Below, one piece after another: positions 1 to 11,660 of a DNA stretch of 64,000 nucleotides. Below the pieces are notes generated by a model, which was not told the origin of the DNA, did not search any database, and saw only the letters and a program-made list of their open reading frames with translations. The stretch lies in NCBI GenBank assembly GCA_950097015.1, contig CATNEN010000028.1, forward strand, positions 248,001 through 312,000, in the 5' to 3' direction. Numbering within the stretch: the first letter of the stretch is position 1; every line of letters starts with the position of its first letter. The DNA is from Macrostomum hystrix (Eukaryota; Platyhelminthes; Macrostomidae). A program made the translations under genes and the position numbers.

Positions 1-105
1 TATAAACTTATAGCATCACCAAATGAGTCCCACTCAAATACCAAGGAAAATTGAGGTGCATGTACTAAGCCTTAATAAAACCGTACATTTATAACTGAAC
101 CAATA

Positions 106-2528
106 AATCACATTGTACCTATCAGAGAGCTGGCTGACAATAGTTCTGCAGTTAAAAAGCCGTCAGGAGCACCGTCAGCGGACTATCCGGAGTGTAACAG
201 CGACCATGGTAGCTGCATTAGTGAAATTAGTGTGCCTCCGGGAGATGAAGGTAAAGCTCGGGTGGCAAACGCTCTTGCTGCTGCTGCTGCTGCGGCGGCG
301 GCTGCGGCTACGGCTTATGCTACCTCAAATGCGTCTGCTACTGCTGCTGCTACATCTGAAGCGACCGCGACCACAGTTGAATCAGCATCGAATACAGTGG
401 AAAGTGAGACAGCTGGAGAGAAGACACCGGCCCCTGTCTGTCCCGAGAAACTGAAGCCTAAGCCAAAGTAAGATTCCAGACGTTCTAAGCCTATACAAGA
501 TAAAAAATTAATTTTTAATATCAACACGACGTTTTGGAAGTTGGGCATATATTTCTGCTTAATAACTGATGGTATCAATAGAATAGTAATTACGAGCTAC
601 ACCTAGCATAATTGGCGCATAAGTTCTTCCAGGGGCCAGTAGGCTGTGTACAGCTATTAAGTCCGTGGACTAGGAAAGCGGCCATACAGGTCAAATTTCC
701 ACTCTTACAACTGAAGAGACGGGTAATTACGTGTCTTGTTTAATGACAGATAGTCCACCTTGGCACGAGATTCGAGCTCCCGATCTCTTGCTCAGAAGTA
801 ACCATGGGCAACAAGCTTCCCTTATGAACAATATAAATTAACAATTGACAGGAGTCTATCATCTTTTCTGAACCGCAAAAAGGACACATCGAAGGGTAGC
901 AGAGATGAGCTGAGCTCATTCAACTTTCCGCAGGACTTGCCGGACAGTGTGAAAGCTTTGTTTGGGGTGAGTAGCTTCAAAACTTCCACAGAACTATTCA
1001 AATTTTCTATTAACGGAAGCCATAGCCCCGATCCGATTGACTTACGGTGTGAACATTAAAAGCTTTAAGAGTTTTGGTTGAAAACAAATAACCTTGTATT
1101 GCAATTGAAATCTTGAACGAAACGCCTAACAATGTTAAAACTGATTGACTGCTATAAAGGCAGAGAAAGATCTCAGAGAATGATATGCTAGAAATGGTAC
1201 CGATTCATGTGCATACTTTTGCACACAACAATCACCGCTTTGCTGCCCTATTCGAGTGGACCACGCAGTTGCTAACTCTGCATGCAGTTTACACTTAGTG
1301 ATAACTGCAGCTATCCAAATAGAAAACAAGTTAGCTGAAGAAAAGTGGTTATGTATTTGTGTTATTCCATTTACCAGAAAATACGGAAACTGTTAGCGCT
1401 TATCGAATTTGTGATCATGCCACGATAGTCATGGTCAGAAAAATTTTCAGGTCCACTAAATTTAACGGCTTATATTGGTGTTTGTTCAGTAAAACACTTG
1501 GCAGTGTACTGGTTGCATAGCTTGAACGTGCAGATTACATTCTTTAACGTCGGCTTCTCTGATGAGCCCACTTTGATCGGTTGGTTATAAACAATCGCCA
1601 AGGATGATTTCATAGCAAAATTATTTGATTGCTTAACCAGTCAGCCACCCTAGACCCCGCGACCGGCAAATACATTATACTCCACTGCAGATAACGTCGG
1701 ACACGCACCTCATCGCCACAGTCTACGCATCAAAAGCAAATGTCAAGAACCAAAAGAGACTGCTCATAGAGGGCTCCAAAAAACGGTTCACAGTTGACGG
1801 CAAGCAGCGCTCCGTATGGCTGGACCCATCGCCCGGAGAGCTCGTCGAGATTTGGAAGGAGTACATAGAGTACACTGGCAATGAAGGAACGTGCAACCGA
1901 GCTCTCGGAAGGCTGCCGGGTACAGAAAAGTGTGAGTTGGCGGAGTGGCTGCCTGGACTGACAACTGTCAGTGGGCAGTGGCTGCCTGGACTGGCAAGTG
2001 TGAGTTGGCAGTGGTTGCCTGGACTGGCAAGTGTGAGTTGGCAGTGGCTGCCTGGGCTGGCAAGTGTGAGTTGGCAGTGGCTGCCTGGACTGGCAAGTGT
2101 GAGTTGGCAGTGGCTGCCTGGGCTGGCAAGTGTGAGTTGGCAGTGGCTGCCTGGACTGGCAAGTGTGAGTTGGCAGTGGCTGCCTGGACTGGCAAGTGTG
2201 AGTTGGCAGTGGCTGCCTGGACTGGCAAGTGTGAGTTGGCAGTGGCTGCCTGGACTGGCAAGTGTGAGTTGGCAGTGGCTGCCTGGACTGGCAAGTGTGA
2301 GTTGGCAGTGGCTGCCTGGACTGGCAAGTGTGAGTTGGCGGATGAAAGCTCAAGGTCCCACTGCACTCAACCTGTTAAACTCTAGATGGCTACATCGTGC
2401 CAGACGAAGTGGACTACGAAAGAGAGTTTGACACGCCGGAAGAGAGACAGGAGTACAAGTACATGCTGGAGAAGCTGTCGATGTTCCAGGACGTCTATGG
2501 CAACGACGACGACGAGCAGTATGCTTAA
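106..2528 (+). CDS. Unrecognised acidic-tailed protein, 3' part of a multi-exon gene
   Basis: Four exons can be joined in phase: about 126-467 (open from 106, no in-frame Met, so 5' exons lie outside the window), 852-966, 1691-1931 and 2386-2528. Donors are GTAAGA (468), GTGAGT (967) and GTGAGT (1932); acceptors end at 851, 1690 and 2385. The first exon encodes a long Ala run with Thr/Ser/Glu. The third encodes a compact conserved-looking stretch (ITSDTHLIATVYASK, then WLDPSPGELVEIWKEYIEY). The last ends in an acidic tail (MFQDVYGNDDDEQYA, stop at 2526-2528). I do not recognise the family. The last intron is almost entirely a 33-bp minisatellite. AATAAA lies at 2753-2758, about 225 bp past the stop. 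The junctions rest on phase agreement at all three introns; function is unknown. Confidence 0.6.
640..815 (-). repeat. Decayed tRNA-derived SINE fragment
   Basis: This part of the first intron resembles the SINE at 16.4-16.7 kb: both have GTACAGCT followed by a GTCC..GGACT block, a later AAGTGTCTTG-like block, and a tRNA B-box-like end. It is strongly diverged, so the call rests on a few shared blocks in the same order. Confidence 0.4.
1932..2340. repeat. 33-bp intronic minisatellite carrying repeated 5' splice-site motifs
   Basis: About 12 units of 33 bp fill the last intron of the first gene. Each unit contains AAGTGTGAGTTGGC, the same string that forms the real donor at 1931/1932. The first interval is 35 bp (GTGAGT at 1932, GTCAGT at 1967, then GTGAGT at 2000), and from 2000 the copies sit 33 bp apart. 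Because 33 is a multiple of 3, the array is open in several frames on both strands; those ORFs are by-products. Confidence 0.93.
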
Positions 2529-2759
2529 AAGGGGCGCTCTGAACCGACAGGTACATCAAGTTGCAGATTCCTAAAGAGAGCTGGATCAATTGATTTAAAA
2601 AGTTATTGTAATTATCACTACCTTGTCTAGCTAGCTCGTAGATACTAACTCAATCCATGTAAACAATCTTAACTTTACATGTCGTCTAAAAAAAGTAAAA
2701 ACAAATCAGAATTTATTATGTATATCAAATTGTCGTAGATACCGCAGCAAAAAATAAAT

Positions 2760-3265
2760 AAACTGTTTGACGATCTGTTGTTTTCAATTAATAAGCAAAA
2801 CAATAGATCAGCCACGCCTTCTTTTTAATAATGGCCTGTACTAAAAGAATAATATTCGTTTACTATGGACAAAAAAGTTTTTGAAAAAATTAATCAGCAA
2901 ACATGCGAAATTCTGAAATTCAATGGAACAAAGAAAAAAACATTTTTTTAACACTACAATGACTATTACAACAAAGACAAAAAACAATGACATTACATCA
3001 AACAATATTTTACTTTATTCATCACCAAGCCTAAAGCCGAATATTTATGACTAATACAAAAAATCTAATTACTTTACTCTACAGTTAAAATTTTAACGAT
3101 GCCGTCAATATAAACGACAGAAAAATACTCGTTTTTAGACTGCTGTCCAGCTTATCATGTCCAATGCGACATTTCAGAGGCCGCCAGGTCTGAAATAAAC
3201 ATTTCATACTTTCAGTTATTAAGGAATAAGTAGCAGTAAAGGGAAAAGGAACTCAATAGGAAAAG
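2760..3265. other. AT-rich intergenic stretch, no gene seen
   Basis: AT-rich sequence with poly-A and poly-T runs between the polyadenylation signal of the first gene and the 30-bp array. No supported ORF or RNA gene was found. Confidence 0.6.
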
Positions 3266-3266
3266 G

Positions 3267-4770
3267 GTTGTGACTCACTGAAGCATTGGGGAAGTAGCTG
3301 GGACTCACTGAAGCATTGGGGAAGAAGCTGGGACTCACTGAAGCATTGGGGAAGTAGCTGGGACTCACTGAAGCATTGGGGAAGAAGCTGGGACTCACCG
3401 AAGCATTGGGGAAGAAGCTGGGACTCACTGAAGCATTGGGGAAGTAGCTGGGACTCACCGAAGCATTGGGGAAGTAGCTGGGACTCACTGAAGCATTGGG
3501 GAAGAAGCTGGGACTCACTGAAGCATTGGGGAAGTAGCTGGGACTCACTGAAGCATTGGGGAAGTAGCTGGGACTCACTGAAGCATTGGGGAAGAAGCTG
3601 GGACTCACTGAAGCATTGGGGAAGTAGCTGGGACTCACCGAAGCATTGGGGAAGAAGCTGGGACTCACTGAAGCATTGGGGAAGTAGCTGGGACTCACTG
3701 AAGCATTGGGGAAGAAGCTGGGACTCACCGAAGCATTGGGGAAGAAGCTGGGACTCACTGAAGCATTGGGGAAGTAGCTGGGACTCACCGAAGCATTGGG
3801 GAAGTAGCTGGGACTCACTGAAGCATTGGGGAAGAAGCTGGGACTCACTGAAGCATTGGGGAAGAAGCTGGGACTCACTGAAGCATTGGGGAAGTAGCTG
3901 GGACTCACTGAAGCATTGGGGAAGTGGCTGGGACTCACTGAAGCATTGGGGAAGTGGCTGGGACTCACTGAAGCATTGGGGAAGTAGCTGGGACTCACTG
4001 AAGCATTGGGGAAGTGGCTGGGACTCACTGAAGCATTGGGGAAGTAGCTGGGACTCACTGAAGCATTGGGGAAGTAGCTGGGACTCACTGAAGCATTGGG
4101 GAAGTGGCTGGGACTCACTGAAGCATTGGGGAAGGGTTTGACTCACTGAAGCATTGGGGAAGGGTTTGACTCACTGAAGCATTGGGGAAGTGGCTGGGAC
4201 TCACTGAAGCATTGGGGAAAGGATTGGGACTCACTGAAGCTTTGGGGAAGTGGTTGGGACGCACTGAAGTATTGGGGTAGTGGTTGGGACTCACTGAAGT
4301 ATTGGGGAAGGGGTTGTGACTCACTGAAGCTTTGGGGAAGGGGTTGGGACTCACTGAAGCATTGGGGAAGTAGCTGGGACTCACTGAAGCATTGGGGAAA
4401 GGATTGGGACTCACTGAAGCATTGGGGAAGTGGTCGGGACACAATGAACTAGTGGGGAAGGGGTTGGGACTCACTGAAGTATTGGGGAAGTGGTTGGGAC
4501 TCACTGAAGCATTGGGGTAGTGGTTGGGACTCACTGAAGTATTGGGGAAGTGGTTGGGACTCACTGAAGCATTGGGGTAGTGGTTGGGACTCACTGAAGT
4601 ATTGGGGAAGTGGTTGGGACTCACTGAAGTATTGGGGAAGTGGTTGGGACTCACTGAAGCATTGGGGTAGTGGTTGGGACTCACTGAAGTATTGGGGAAG
4701 TGGTTGGGACTCATTGAAGTATTGGGGAAGTGGTTGGGACTCACTGAAGCATTGGGGCAGGGATTGGGAA
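3267..4770. repeat. 30-bp minisatellite, about 50 units
   Basis: Units contain GACTCACTGAAGCATTGGGG, followed by AAG and a variable TAGCTGG, TGGCTGG or TGGTTGG. The 3267-4130 part is very homogeneous. The 4130-4770 part is more varied (GGGGTAGTGG, AAGTATT, AAGCTTT variants). On the minus strand, which is the sense of the neighbouring CCCH/WWE gene, every unit reads TTCAGTGAGTCCC and so carries a GTGAGT donor-like motif. Units are a multiple of 3, which explains the long minus-strand open frames. Confidence 0.95.
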
Positions 4771-4806
4771 TCAATAAAAAAGTAATGAAGAACTCACAAA
4801 ATGAAT

Positions 4807-7800
4807 TTATACTGACCTATAAGCCGGTTCTTCTGGGTTGCTCATCGACAAGGAAGCGCCATATGTTGGGATCGACGGGTACATCAGCGGGGGATGAGCT
4901 TGTACTCGAACACCAGAATAAAACGAAGTAGGCATAGAAGACGGTGGCAGAAACGAAGCCGGTTGCATCGGTGGCGTGGGCCTGCGTCGAAGCGGTAGCT
5001 TCTGATCGACGCCTCCCGGACCTCGGACAGTGACCAAAAGCTGGCTGACGTCGCAGTTGAAGTCACCGACGCTGATGCTGGAGACGCCGCGGCAGAGAGC
5101 AGCCTCGAGTTGGTCGTTGAGGCCAGGCTCGTGCAGGTTGTCCACGGGGATCCAGGCGCCGCCGCTGAGGAAGAACCAGCGCCAGTTCGTGGCCAGAGGC
5201 TGGCGGAGCACCACGCGGCTGTCAGTGCGAAGGCAGCGTAGGCTGCCAGAGGCGCCAGAGGTGGTTCGAATCTCCATGGGGCCGGGGCCGAAGAACATTG
5301 TCAGCTGGCCGGGAAACTCGGCAACGAACTCCGAGTCGCTGCCGCTCGCAGTGGTGACAAATTCGGACCGGTCAGGCTGGCAGAAGGCCTCCTCAAGCTG
5401 GATATTCAGCACTGGATCCGCGTCCTTCCATTTGTTGGACGGCCATCGGGCGGCCCGCCACTGCCACAGGTAGGGCAGCTTGTGGCGGCTGTGCCGTCTG
5501 GGGCAGCTCTGCTCGTAGCATTCGTGCCGAAGGAATTCCTCGCATAGGGTCTCCGAGGGAGCGGAGGCGGCTGCAGGTGGCGGCTTTGATAGGGCAGCGG
5601 CGGCTGCAGGTGGCCGCTTTGATGGGGCAGCGGCGGCTGCAGGTGGCGGCTTTGATGGGGCGGCAGCGGCTGCGGTTGGCAGCGGAAACAAGACCGCAGG
5701 GGCGACAATTGGCACTCGCGGTTTCGACGGGCCATCTGCCGCAGCAGTCCTTCGCTTTTGATGACCGGTCAGGCTGGCAATGTCGTCAGCGAGCATTGGC
5801 CCGGTAGGAGCCGACTGGTTCTGCTTCTGAGTTACCTTTTTCTGCTGTTTACGCGGCTTTGACTGCACCTGCATAGCTTGCGTCTCACTCTGAGCAGATC
5901 TGGACGGCGTATCAGGTCTAGAAGCAGAAATTTGCATTAGGCTCGTGACGCTCGCATTTGATAGCTTCTGTTTTGGTTCTTTATTCTTCTGTTGTTGCTT
6001 TTCAGCCTTCTTATCCTGGCTCAGCTTAGCTGCACTGGTGCCGGATGCTTGGGGAGGAGGCGACTTGGGTGCAGGGTTCGTATTCAAATTGGACAGCGGA
6101 GCAGGCAGCGAGGGCGGAGCTTTAGAACTGCCTTGCAGACTCGGGTGCCGATCCTTGACTGGGGCGGTGCAACACAGCGGAGCGGGCACTAAAAAAGCGC
6201 GGAGCACATGGCCAGGGTTCAGAGAGTCCATGTCGAATGGAAACAGTTTGTTCTTGTTGGATTCGTCAATGATCAGCGTGTGCTGCCTGTGGCAACTACA
6301 GCGGCCACAGTTCCTGTATGTGACATTGTTGCACAGGTGAATGTCTGGACATTCTGAGCGCTGGCAGCCAGAGTCTGAGTTGTAGTCTGAGCACACCTTG
6401 GGGTGACAGGCCCGCAGCAGGTCCAGAACCTCGCCCTGCCTCAGACCGTCTGCTATGCCCAGAGCGCTGCGAATGCGGTGGTTGCGGCCGGTGAGGTCGT
6501 GGCACAGCCGGCAGGAAGACTGGAGAAAGCGATTGAGAAGCGTTTGAGTCGACAGAAATGAGTTTCAAATGACATTACAACGGTGCTCGATATGGTACAC
6601 TTTTTATCGGGGTACACTTCCATTCATTCACGGGATGCTGCAGAATCTATCATTCACGGGATGCTGCAGGACACATTCATTCACGGGATGCTGCAGAATC
6701 TATCATTCACGGGATGCTGCAGGACACATTCATTCACGGGATGCTGCAGAATTTTTTCATTCACGGGATGCTGCAGAATCTATCATTCACGGGATGCTGC
6801 AGAATCTATCATTCACGGGATGCTGCAGGACACATTCATTCACAGGATGCTGCAGGACACATTCATTCACGGGATGCAGCAGGACACATTCATTCACAGG
6901 ATGCTGCAGGACACATTCATTCACAGGATGCAGCAGGACACATTCATTTACCCAACGCCATCAGCCACAGCCCTCACTCGCCTTATCGTGCACTTTTCCA
7001 TCAGGATCGGCCAGGAACCAGAGGCACAGGTGCAGCTGGCAGCAGTCGGCCTTCAGGCACGAGTTGGGGGCTCCGTTGTGCATCGGGCAGATGCGGAATC
7101 GGCGGAACACATTCACGCTGACGATGCGTCCGCTGTCCTCAGCCTTGTAGATGTCAATCATGCTCTGCACTGGCTTCAGCTGCTCGTCGATGCTGTCGCG
7201 CCAGTTTTCCAGCGGAAAGTCGGCCGGCAGCTGCAGGTCCGTCAGCAGCTCCGACGGAGTCGCCTGGCCGCAGCGGCGAATCAGCGCGGCGTAGACGGTG
7301 CGCAGCTTCAGGCCGCGGTCCGAGACGTCAGGCAGCGGCGGTGGCAGGCAGGCTTTTTTGAGTCCGCTGGCTCCGGCTGAAACTGTCGCTGCTTTGGCGG
7401 CTTTGGGACTGGGCTTAGCGGCCTCGTCAAGCTTTGGCGCCTTTGGTAAGGCAGCCGGCACCAGATAGGAGCGGAATACAAAGCTCAGCTTCTCCGCTTC
7501 CAGTCCATAGCGGGCCAGTTTTGGCACACTGTCCTGCTCAAGCCGATGCTGTCTGGGACATCGGCAAGCGGTGGTCTTCTTGTTGGCTTCCGTTGAGCTG
7601 CGCAGAGCATTATTGCACACGTGTATGTCGGGACAGTCAGGTCTGCTGCAGCCATTGTCGGCATTGTAGCTGACGCACACATTTGGATGACACTGGCGCA
7701 GCAGCTTCATGATCTCGGCCTGCTTGTAACCGATTGCAATGTCCAGAGAGTGCCGGATGCGATGATTGCGGCCAGAGAGATCATGGCACAGCTGGCAATT

Positions 7801-10708
7801 TGCCTGTGATGCCCGGGGTGTGTCAGGACAAAGCACAGGTTTGCTTAATAAGATCAGCTAGTCCCTGAACCTTTCATGTTCATCATGGCTGCAGCCAGTC
7901 CCTGATCCTTTCAGATTCTTCATGTGACCACAGCTATTTTCTGATCCTTTATGGCCACAGCTAGTCCCTGATCCTTTTAATTAAAATCGAAGGATTTCTT
8001 TCGAAATGTTCTAAAATTTTGCGCTATCCTTACTTTCTTGTGAACTTTTCCATCAGGATCGGCCAGGAACCAGAGGCACAGGTGCAGCTGGCAGCAGTCG
8101 GCCTTCTGGCACGAGTTTGGGGCTCCGTTGTGCATCGGGCAGATGCGGAATCGGCGGAACGCATTCACGCTGACGATGCGTCCGCTGTCCTCAGCCTTGT
8201 AGATGTCAATCATGCTCTGCACTGGCTTCAGCTGCTCGTCGATGCTGTCGTGCCAGTTTTCCAGCGGAAAGTCGGCCGGCAGCTGCAGGTCCGTCAGCAG
8301 CTCCGACGGAGTCGCCTGGCCGCAGCGGCGAATCAGCGCGGCATAGACAGTGCGCAGCTTCAGGCCGCGGTCCGAGACGTCAGGCAGCGGCGGCGGCAGG
8401 CGGTCTGGCTCCGGTGCGGTGGCAGCTAGAAGCTTGTCAGAGTCGCTCGGATCTACTGGTGCCAGCGGAACAGGCAACGGAGCCGGAATTGTGAGGCACT
8501 TCAAAATTGTCGCCAGGTTCACCCTGCATAGCGGAGTCAAGTGTGCGCGTTCAGAATGTTTTAAGAAGCTCTGAAGTCTCCGATGTTCTCAACATTTAAG
8601 TTACAATAGCACTATATCGTCTGACTAATATGTCAGAGGTTAGAATCTTAACCCAATGAAAATCTACTCTTTAGCAGCAGGAATTTTGTATATACTACTT
8701 GGTATGAGTAGTACATTTGCAAAAATCTTCCGAAATAACAGGCATATCACATAGCTTGAAGGTACCTGGTTAGGCCATACGTTTCCAGTTTGTCTGAGAC
8801 TTCAACAGCGTCAATTTTATGCTGAAACTGGCACTGGCAGGCACTAGCCGTGGCGGTGACACTGTTGCACACGTGCAGGCTCGGGCATACCACGGGTGAC
8901 AGTTCGCAGCCAAGCCCGGTGTTGTAGGCCAGGCAGACAGATGGATGGGCAGACTTCAGCAGCCGGACAAGTTTCTCCTCCGAAAAGGTTTGAATGCCAA
9001 GTTGGCAAAGAATCTGAAAGATTGCAACGGAATGAAAACTCGATCTGGCTTTCAGAAGTATTGAAATGGGCTTAGGACCCACAGAGGGGGTCGGTGGCAG
9101 AGCGGTTAACGCGTTTGCCTCTCGCACCACGGTCCCTAAGTTCGATTCCACAGCGAGGCCACTTTTATTTGGGGCTCAGCCGCGAAGAGAAGGCTTGGGG
9201 GCTTGTCGTGCAATTTACGCCCTTGAGGGCCAACCTCCAAGGCACACTGAAGTGTACACTGCCTGCCTCCTCGCTGGCTGCGGATCTAGTATCACTAAAT
9301 GATGTGCTATTGCCCGCAGCCCTCCTGTAATTGTTATTATAATTAATATTATTAGGACCCCACAGAACTCGGTATTAAAAACTTCACATATTAGGATGGA
9401 ATCACTAGTTTCAAGATAAAGATTATAGAAATCGAAGTAGAAACGCATTTGGACTTTAATCCGGTCGCTTGTCAGATTTCCATCCGATTTTTTTACCGAT
9501 TTCCGTACGAAATTCAGAAGCCCGGTTTTTGTCCGATTTCGACGTCGGGTGAAGCTGCGGACCAAACTCGGGCGAATCGTCCGCTTCTTTTCGACTTTCA
9601 TTCGATTTCATTCAAACTTCATTCAATTTCTCGTTCGCTTACTCGTCCGCTTCCGACCCGGGCCAAAAACGGACGGGAAATCGAATGTGAAAATTATTTT
9701 TTCGATCGGTCGTCTGGTTTCTAATCCGCCGTCTGTTTGTCCCCTCCGATTTCAAAAGAAAAGTAGTGCAGGTCGATAATTTGTGAATTGTATAAATGCC
9801 TTCGCTCTTGTTTGCCTTTGCTAGTGCCTCCAGTTTTGGCTGAAGCCACGGTTTTAAAAGCTATTTTGTACTCATTTTTAGATATTTTAATAGTTGAACC
9901 AAATCTAGCTGCGCAAGTTGCAGAATTTTGCCTTCCGATCAGTACTTTAACAGCTTGAAATCCTTAAGACTTCAGCATTTAAAGCCGTACAGTGTGTAGA
10001 CTGGTCCCGTATTTAATATGAGTAAGTAGTATTTATTAATAGGTAGTTATTATCAGAATATTACAGTAATACTCTGTGGTTATTATTAGTAGAAGTGACA
10101 CCAATAATACTTTTGGTAAGCTAGCCGAATTCAGCTTTGTGTGTTATTCAATCTTCAACCTTTAATCTACCCTCCAATTACAGGAAGGGGATTTTACAAA
10201 TCATACCATTTAGGGAATTTCCAGAGCTGTTGGGAAACTTTTAGAGGCCAGTTCCCGGGTGACTGACAAAGCACACAAAAAGCACTCTTGTGTCGCTGAC
10301 CTCCTTGTTGTGGGCGTCACTCAGGCCATGGGCCAGGCCGCAATGTCCCTTGTGAACCGACCCATTCGGGTCAGCCAGCCACCACAGGCAGACGTGCAGG
10401 CGTGGGCACTCGACATTCCGGCAGCTCTTCTTGACGCCATTGTAGAACTGGCAGATTCGAACTCGTGGATAGGCATTGAGACGGCCGCGGGACAGAATGA
10501 GCTGCTCAGCTGGCTGATCAGACAGCCACTGGTCCAGTGGGAAGCTGCTTTGCAGAGCAAAGTGGCTCAGAAAGTCGGCCACGGAGGCGCTGCCTTCAGA
10601 GGACAACAGAAATTTCAGCACATTGTCCAGGGTAAGCAGGGGCGCCTGTCGGATGTGCCGGAACACATTTTCAAAGTCCAGCGCGTCCTTGTATGGCTCT
10701 GGCTTCTC
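4807..10708 (-). CDS. ZAP/PARP12-like multi-CCCH, tandem-WWE protein, left copy (no PARP domain)
   Basis: Minus-strand exons join in phase: 10708-10301, 9013-8766, 8523-8034, 7803-6982 and 6519-4807 (1,226 codons plus stop; the first exon is not found). Module order is winged-helix plus CCCH ([10 protein letters not shown].. [12 protein letters not shown]), CCCH (HPSVCLAYN), a second winged-helix plus CCCH, a CCCH/third winged-helix/CCCH exon, then CCCH, a low-complexity Ala/Pro/Gln/Lys linker, a last finger ([19 protein letters not shown]) and two WWE-like domains ([28 protein letters not shown]). Known family biology: these modules bind RNA and poly-ADP-ribose in ZAP and PARP12. An antiviral or RNA-decay role here is inference. 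Exon 7803-6982 ends at a GC donor. The final exon can end at the stop (4807) or at a possible AG|GTCAGT donor about 10 bases before it. The linker differs completely from the right-hand copy. Confidence 0.78.
6620..6955. repeat. 26/27-bp minisatellite, left-arm copy
   Basis: About 12 units built on CATTCACGGGATGCTGCAG, with either AATCTAT or GACACATT spacers, fill the intron between exons 7803-6982 and 6519-4807. The same array in reverse orientation and about 2.6 times longer lies at 24986-25855, so it belongs to the inverted duplication. Confidence 0.93.
7840..7980. repeat. Short degenerate repeat of TCCCTGATCCTTT
   Basis: Three to four diverged units with AGCTAGTCCCTGATCCTTT lie in the intron between exons 8523-8034 and 7803-6982. 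The CCCTGATCCTT core resembles the unit of the large array at 58.8-62.5 kb; this may be coincidence. Confidence 0.55.
9072..9367 (+). mobile_element. tRNA-derived SINE with target-site duplication
   Basis: The head at about 9090-9160 has a Pol III A box (GGTGGCAGAGCGGTTAACGC) and a B box (AGTTCGATTCC). The body contains GGGGCTTGTCGTGCA and GTGTACACTGCCTGCCTCCTC. The tail is AT-rich with an ATAATTAATATTATT run. TTAGGACCCACAGA at 9072-9086 recurs as TTAGGACCCCACAGA at 9352-9367, which marks both ends. It sits in the first mapped intron of the left CCCH/WWE gene. Relatives lie at 21.4, 40.4 and 53.4 kb. Confidence 0.85.
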
Positions 10709-10792
10709 CTGAAAAAAAACAGAAAACTATTAGCTTTTTTGTTTTTACAGGATATACTCATGTATACTCATAACACTCATACATTCATATGA

Positions 10793-11630
10793 AATTCAGT
10801 AAGACTTACATTGTTTTATTTTATGTCATACATGCATGGGCAATGGCCTATTTAATTATTTGCAATCAATCATTCTCAAATTTCTAATACATATAACTCT
10901 TTAATTATAGTCATTAGTTTGAAATTTAAATTTAGTACTATACTATATAAAACTATTTACACTTTAGTCATTCATTGATGTTTCCTTACTAAATAAACAT
11001 GACCTACTTTAAAAGTTATTTACAAGTAAAGATACTAGATAGCAATGTGAGACTAATGGTCAATTTAAGACATAATCCAATTTTTATTTATTTAATTTGA
11101 CTGAAAATCTGCCTTTCATATCATCTGTACCTAGTTTCAGGTACAAAAATATTGTTTTTATCTAACACAAAAATAAAACATGTATATCACAAGCAGTTTA
11201 TAAACAATGCAAGATTTATTTAGAAATGTGTCTAAAAAACTAAACAAGGTTGCACTCACTATAAGATATAGGATTACAAATAAATTGTGTACCAAACTGT
11301 GCTTTAAATTGAGTTTTAGATTAAATGTTGCTTAATTTTAAACATGCATACATGTCTTTATACCTAATAGAATATCAACCAATCCATGTAGCTTTTAATT
11401 CATACGCTACTTATTTTTATTTGTATATGGACAAAAATCAAGTTTTAGTTGTAGTAGAAGACTGGCTCAGGCAAGAAGTCAGTTTTGCCCACATTATTCT
11501 ATGTATATTAAGATAATTTTAAGTGTTTAAAAGTAGTAGTAGTTATATTCAGGAATGTTGAATTATTTTTAATTTCAATTGTATTAAATTAATTTTAATT
11601 AATAATTTAGTCAATTTCAGAATAACTTCC
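10793..11630. other. AT-rich spacer, no gene seen
   Basis: AT-rich sequence between the first mapped exon of the left CCCH/WWE gene and the Merlin-like transposase. It should hold or precede the missing first exon of that gene, but no convincing exon was found. Confidence 0.5.
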
Positions 11631-11660
11631 ATTTGACAACTCAATCTCAAGTTGCCAACA

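Noticed and set aside
3219-4774. Several 200-300-codon minus-strand Ser/Pro/Gln-rich frames
   Set aside because: Overlapping frames of the 30-bp array, with no independent coding signal.
6569-7380. Plus-strand frames across the left CCCH/WWE exon and 26/27-bp array
   Set aside because: They are the complement of the minus-strand exon and its intronic repeat; splice and paralogue evidence supports the minus strand only.
9089-9165. Possible free tRNA gene
   Set aside because: A and B boxes are present, but target duplications enclose a longer unit, showing a SINE head.
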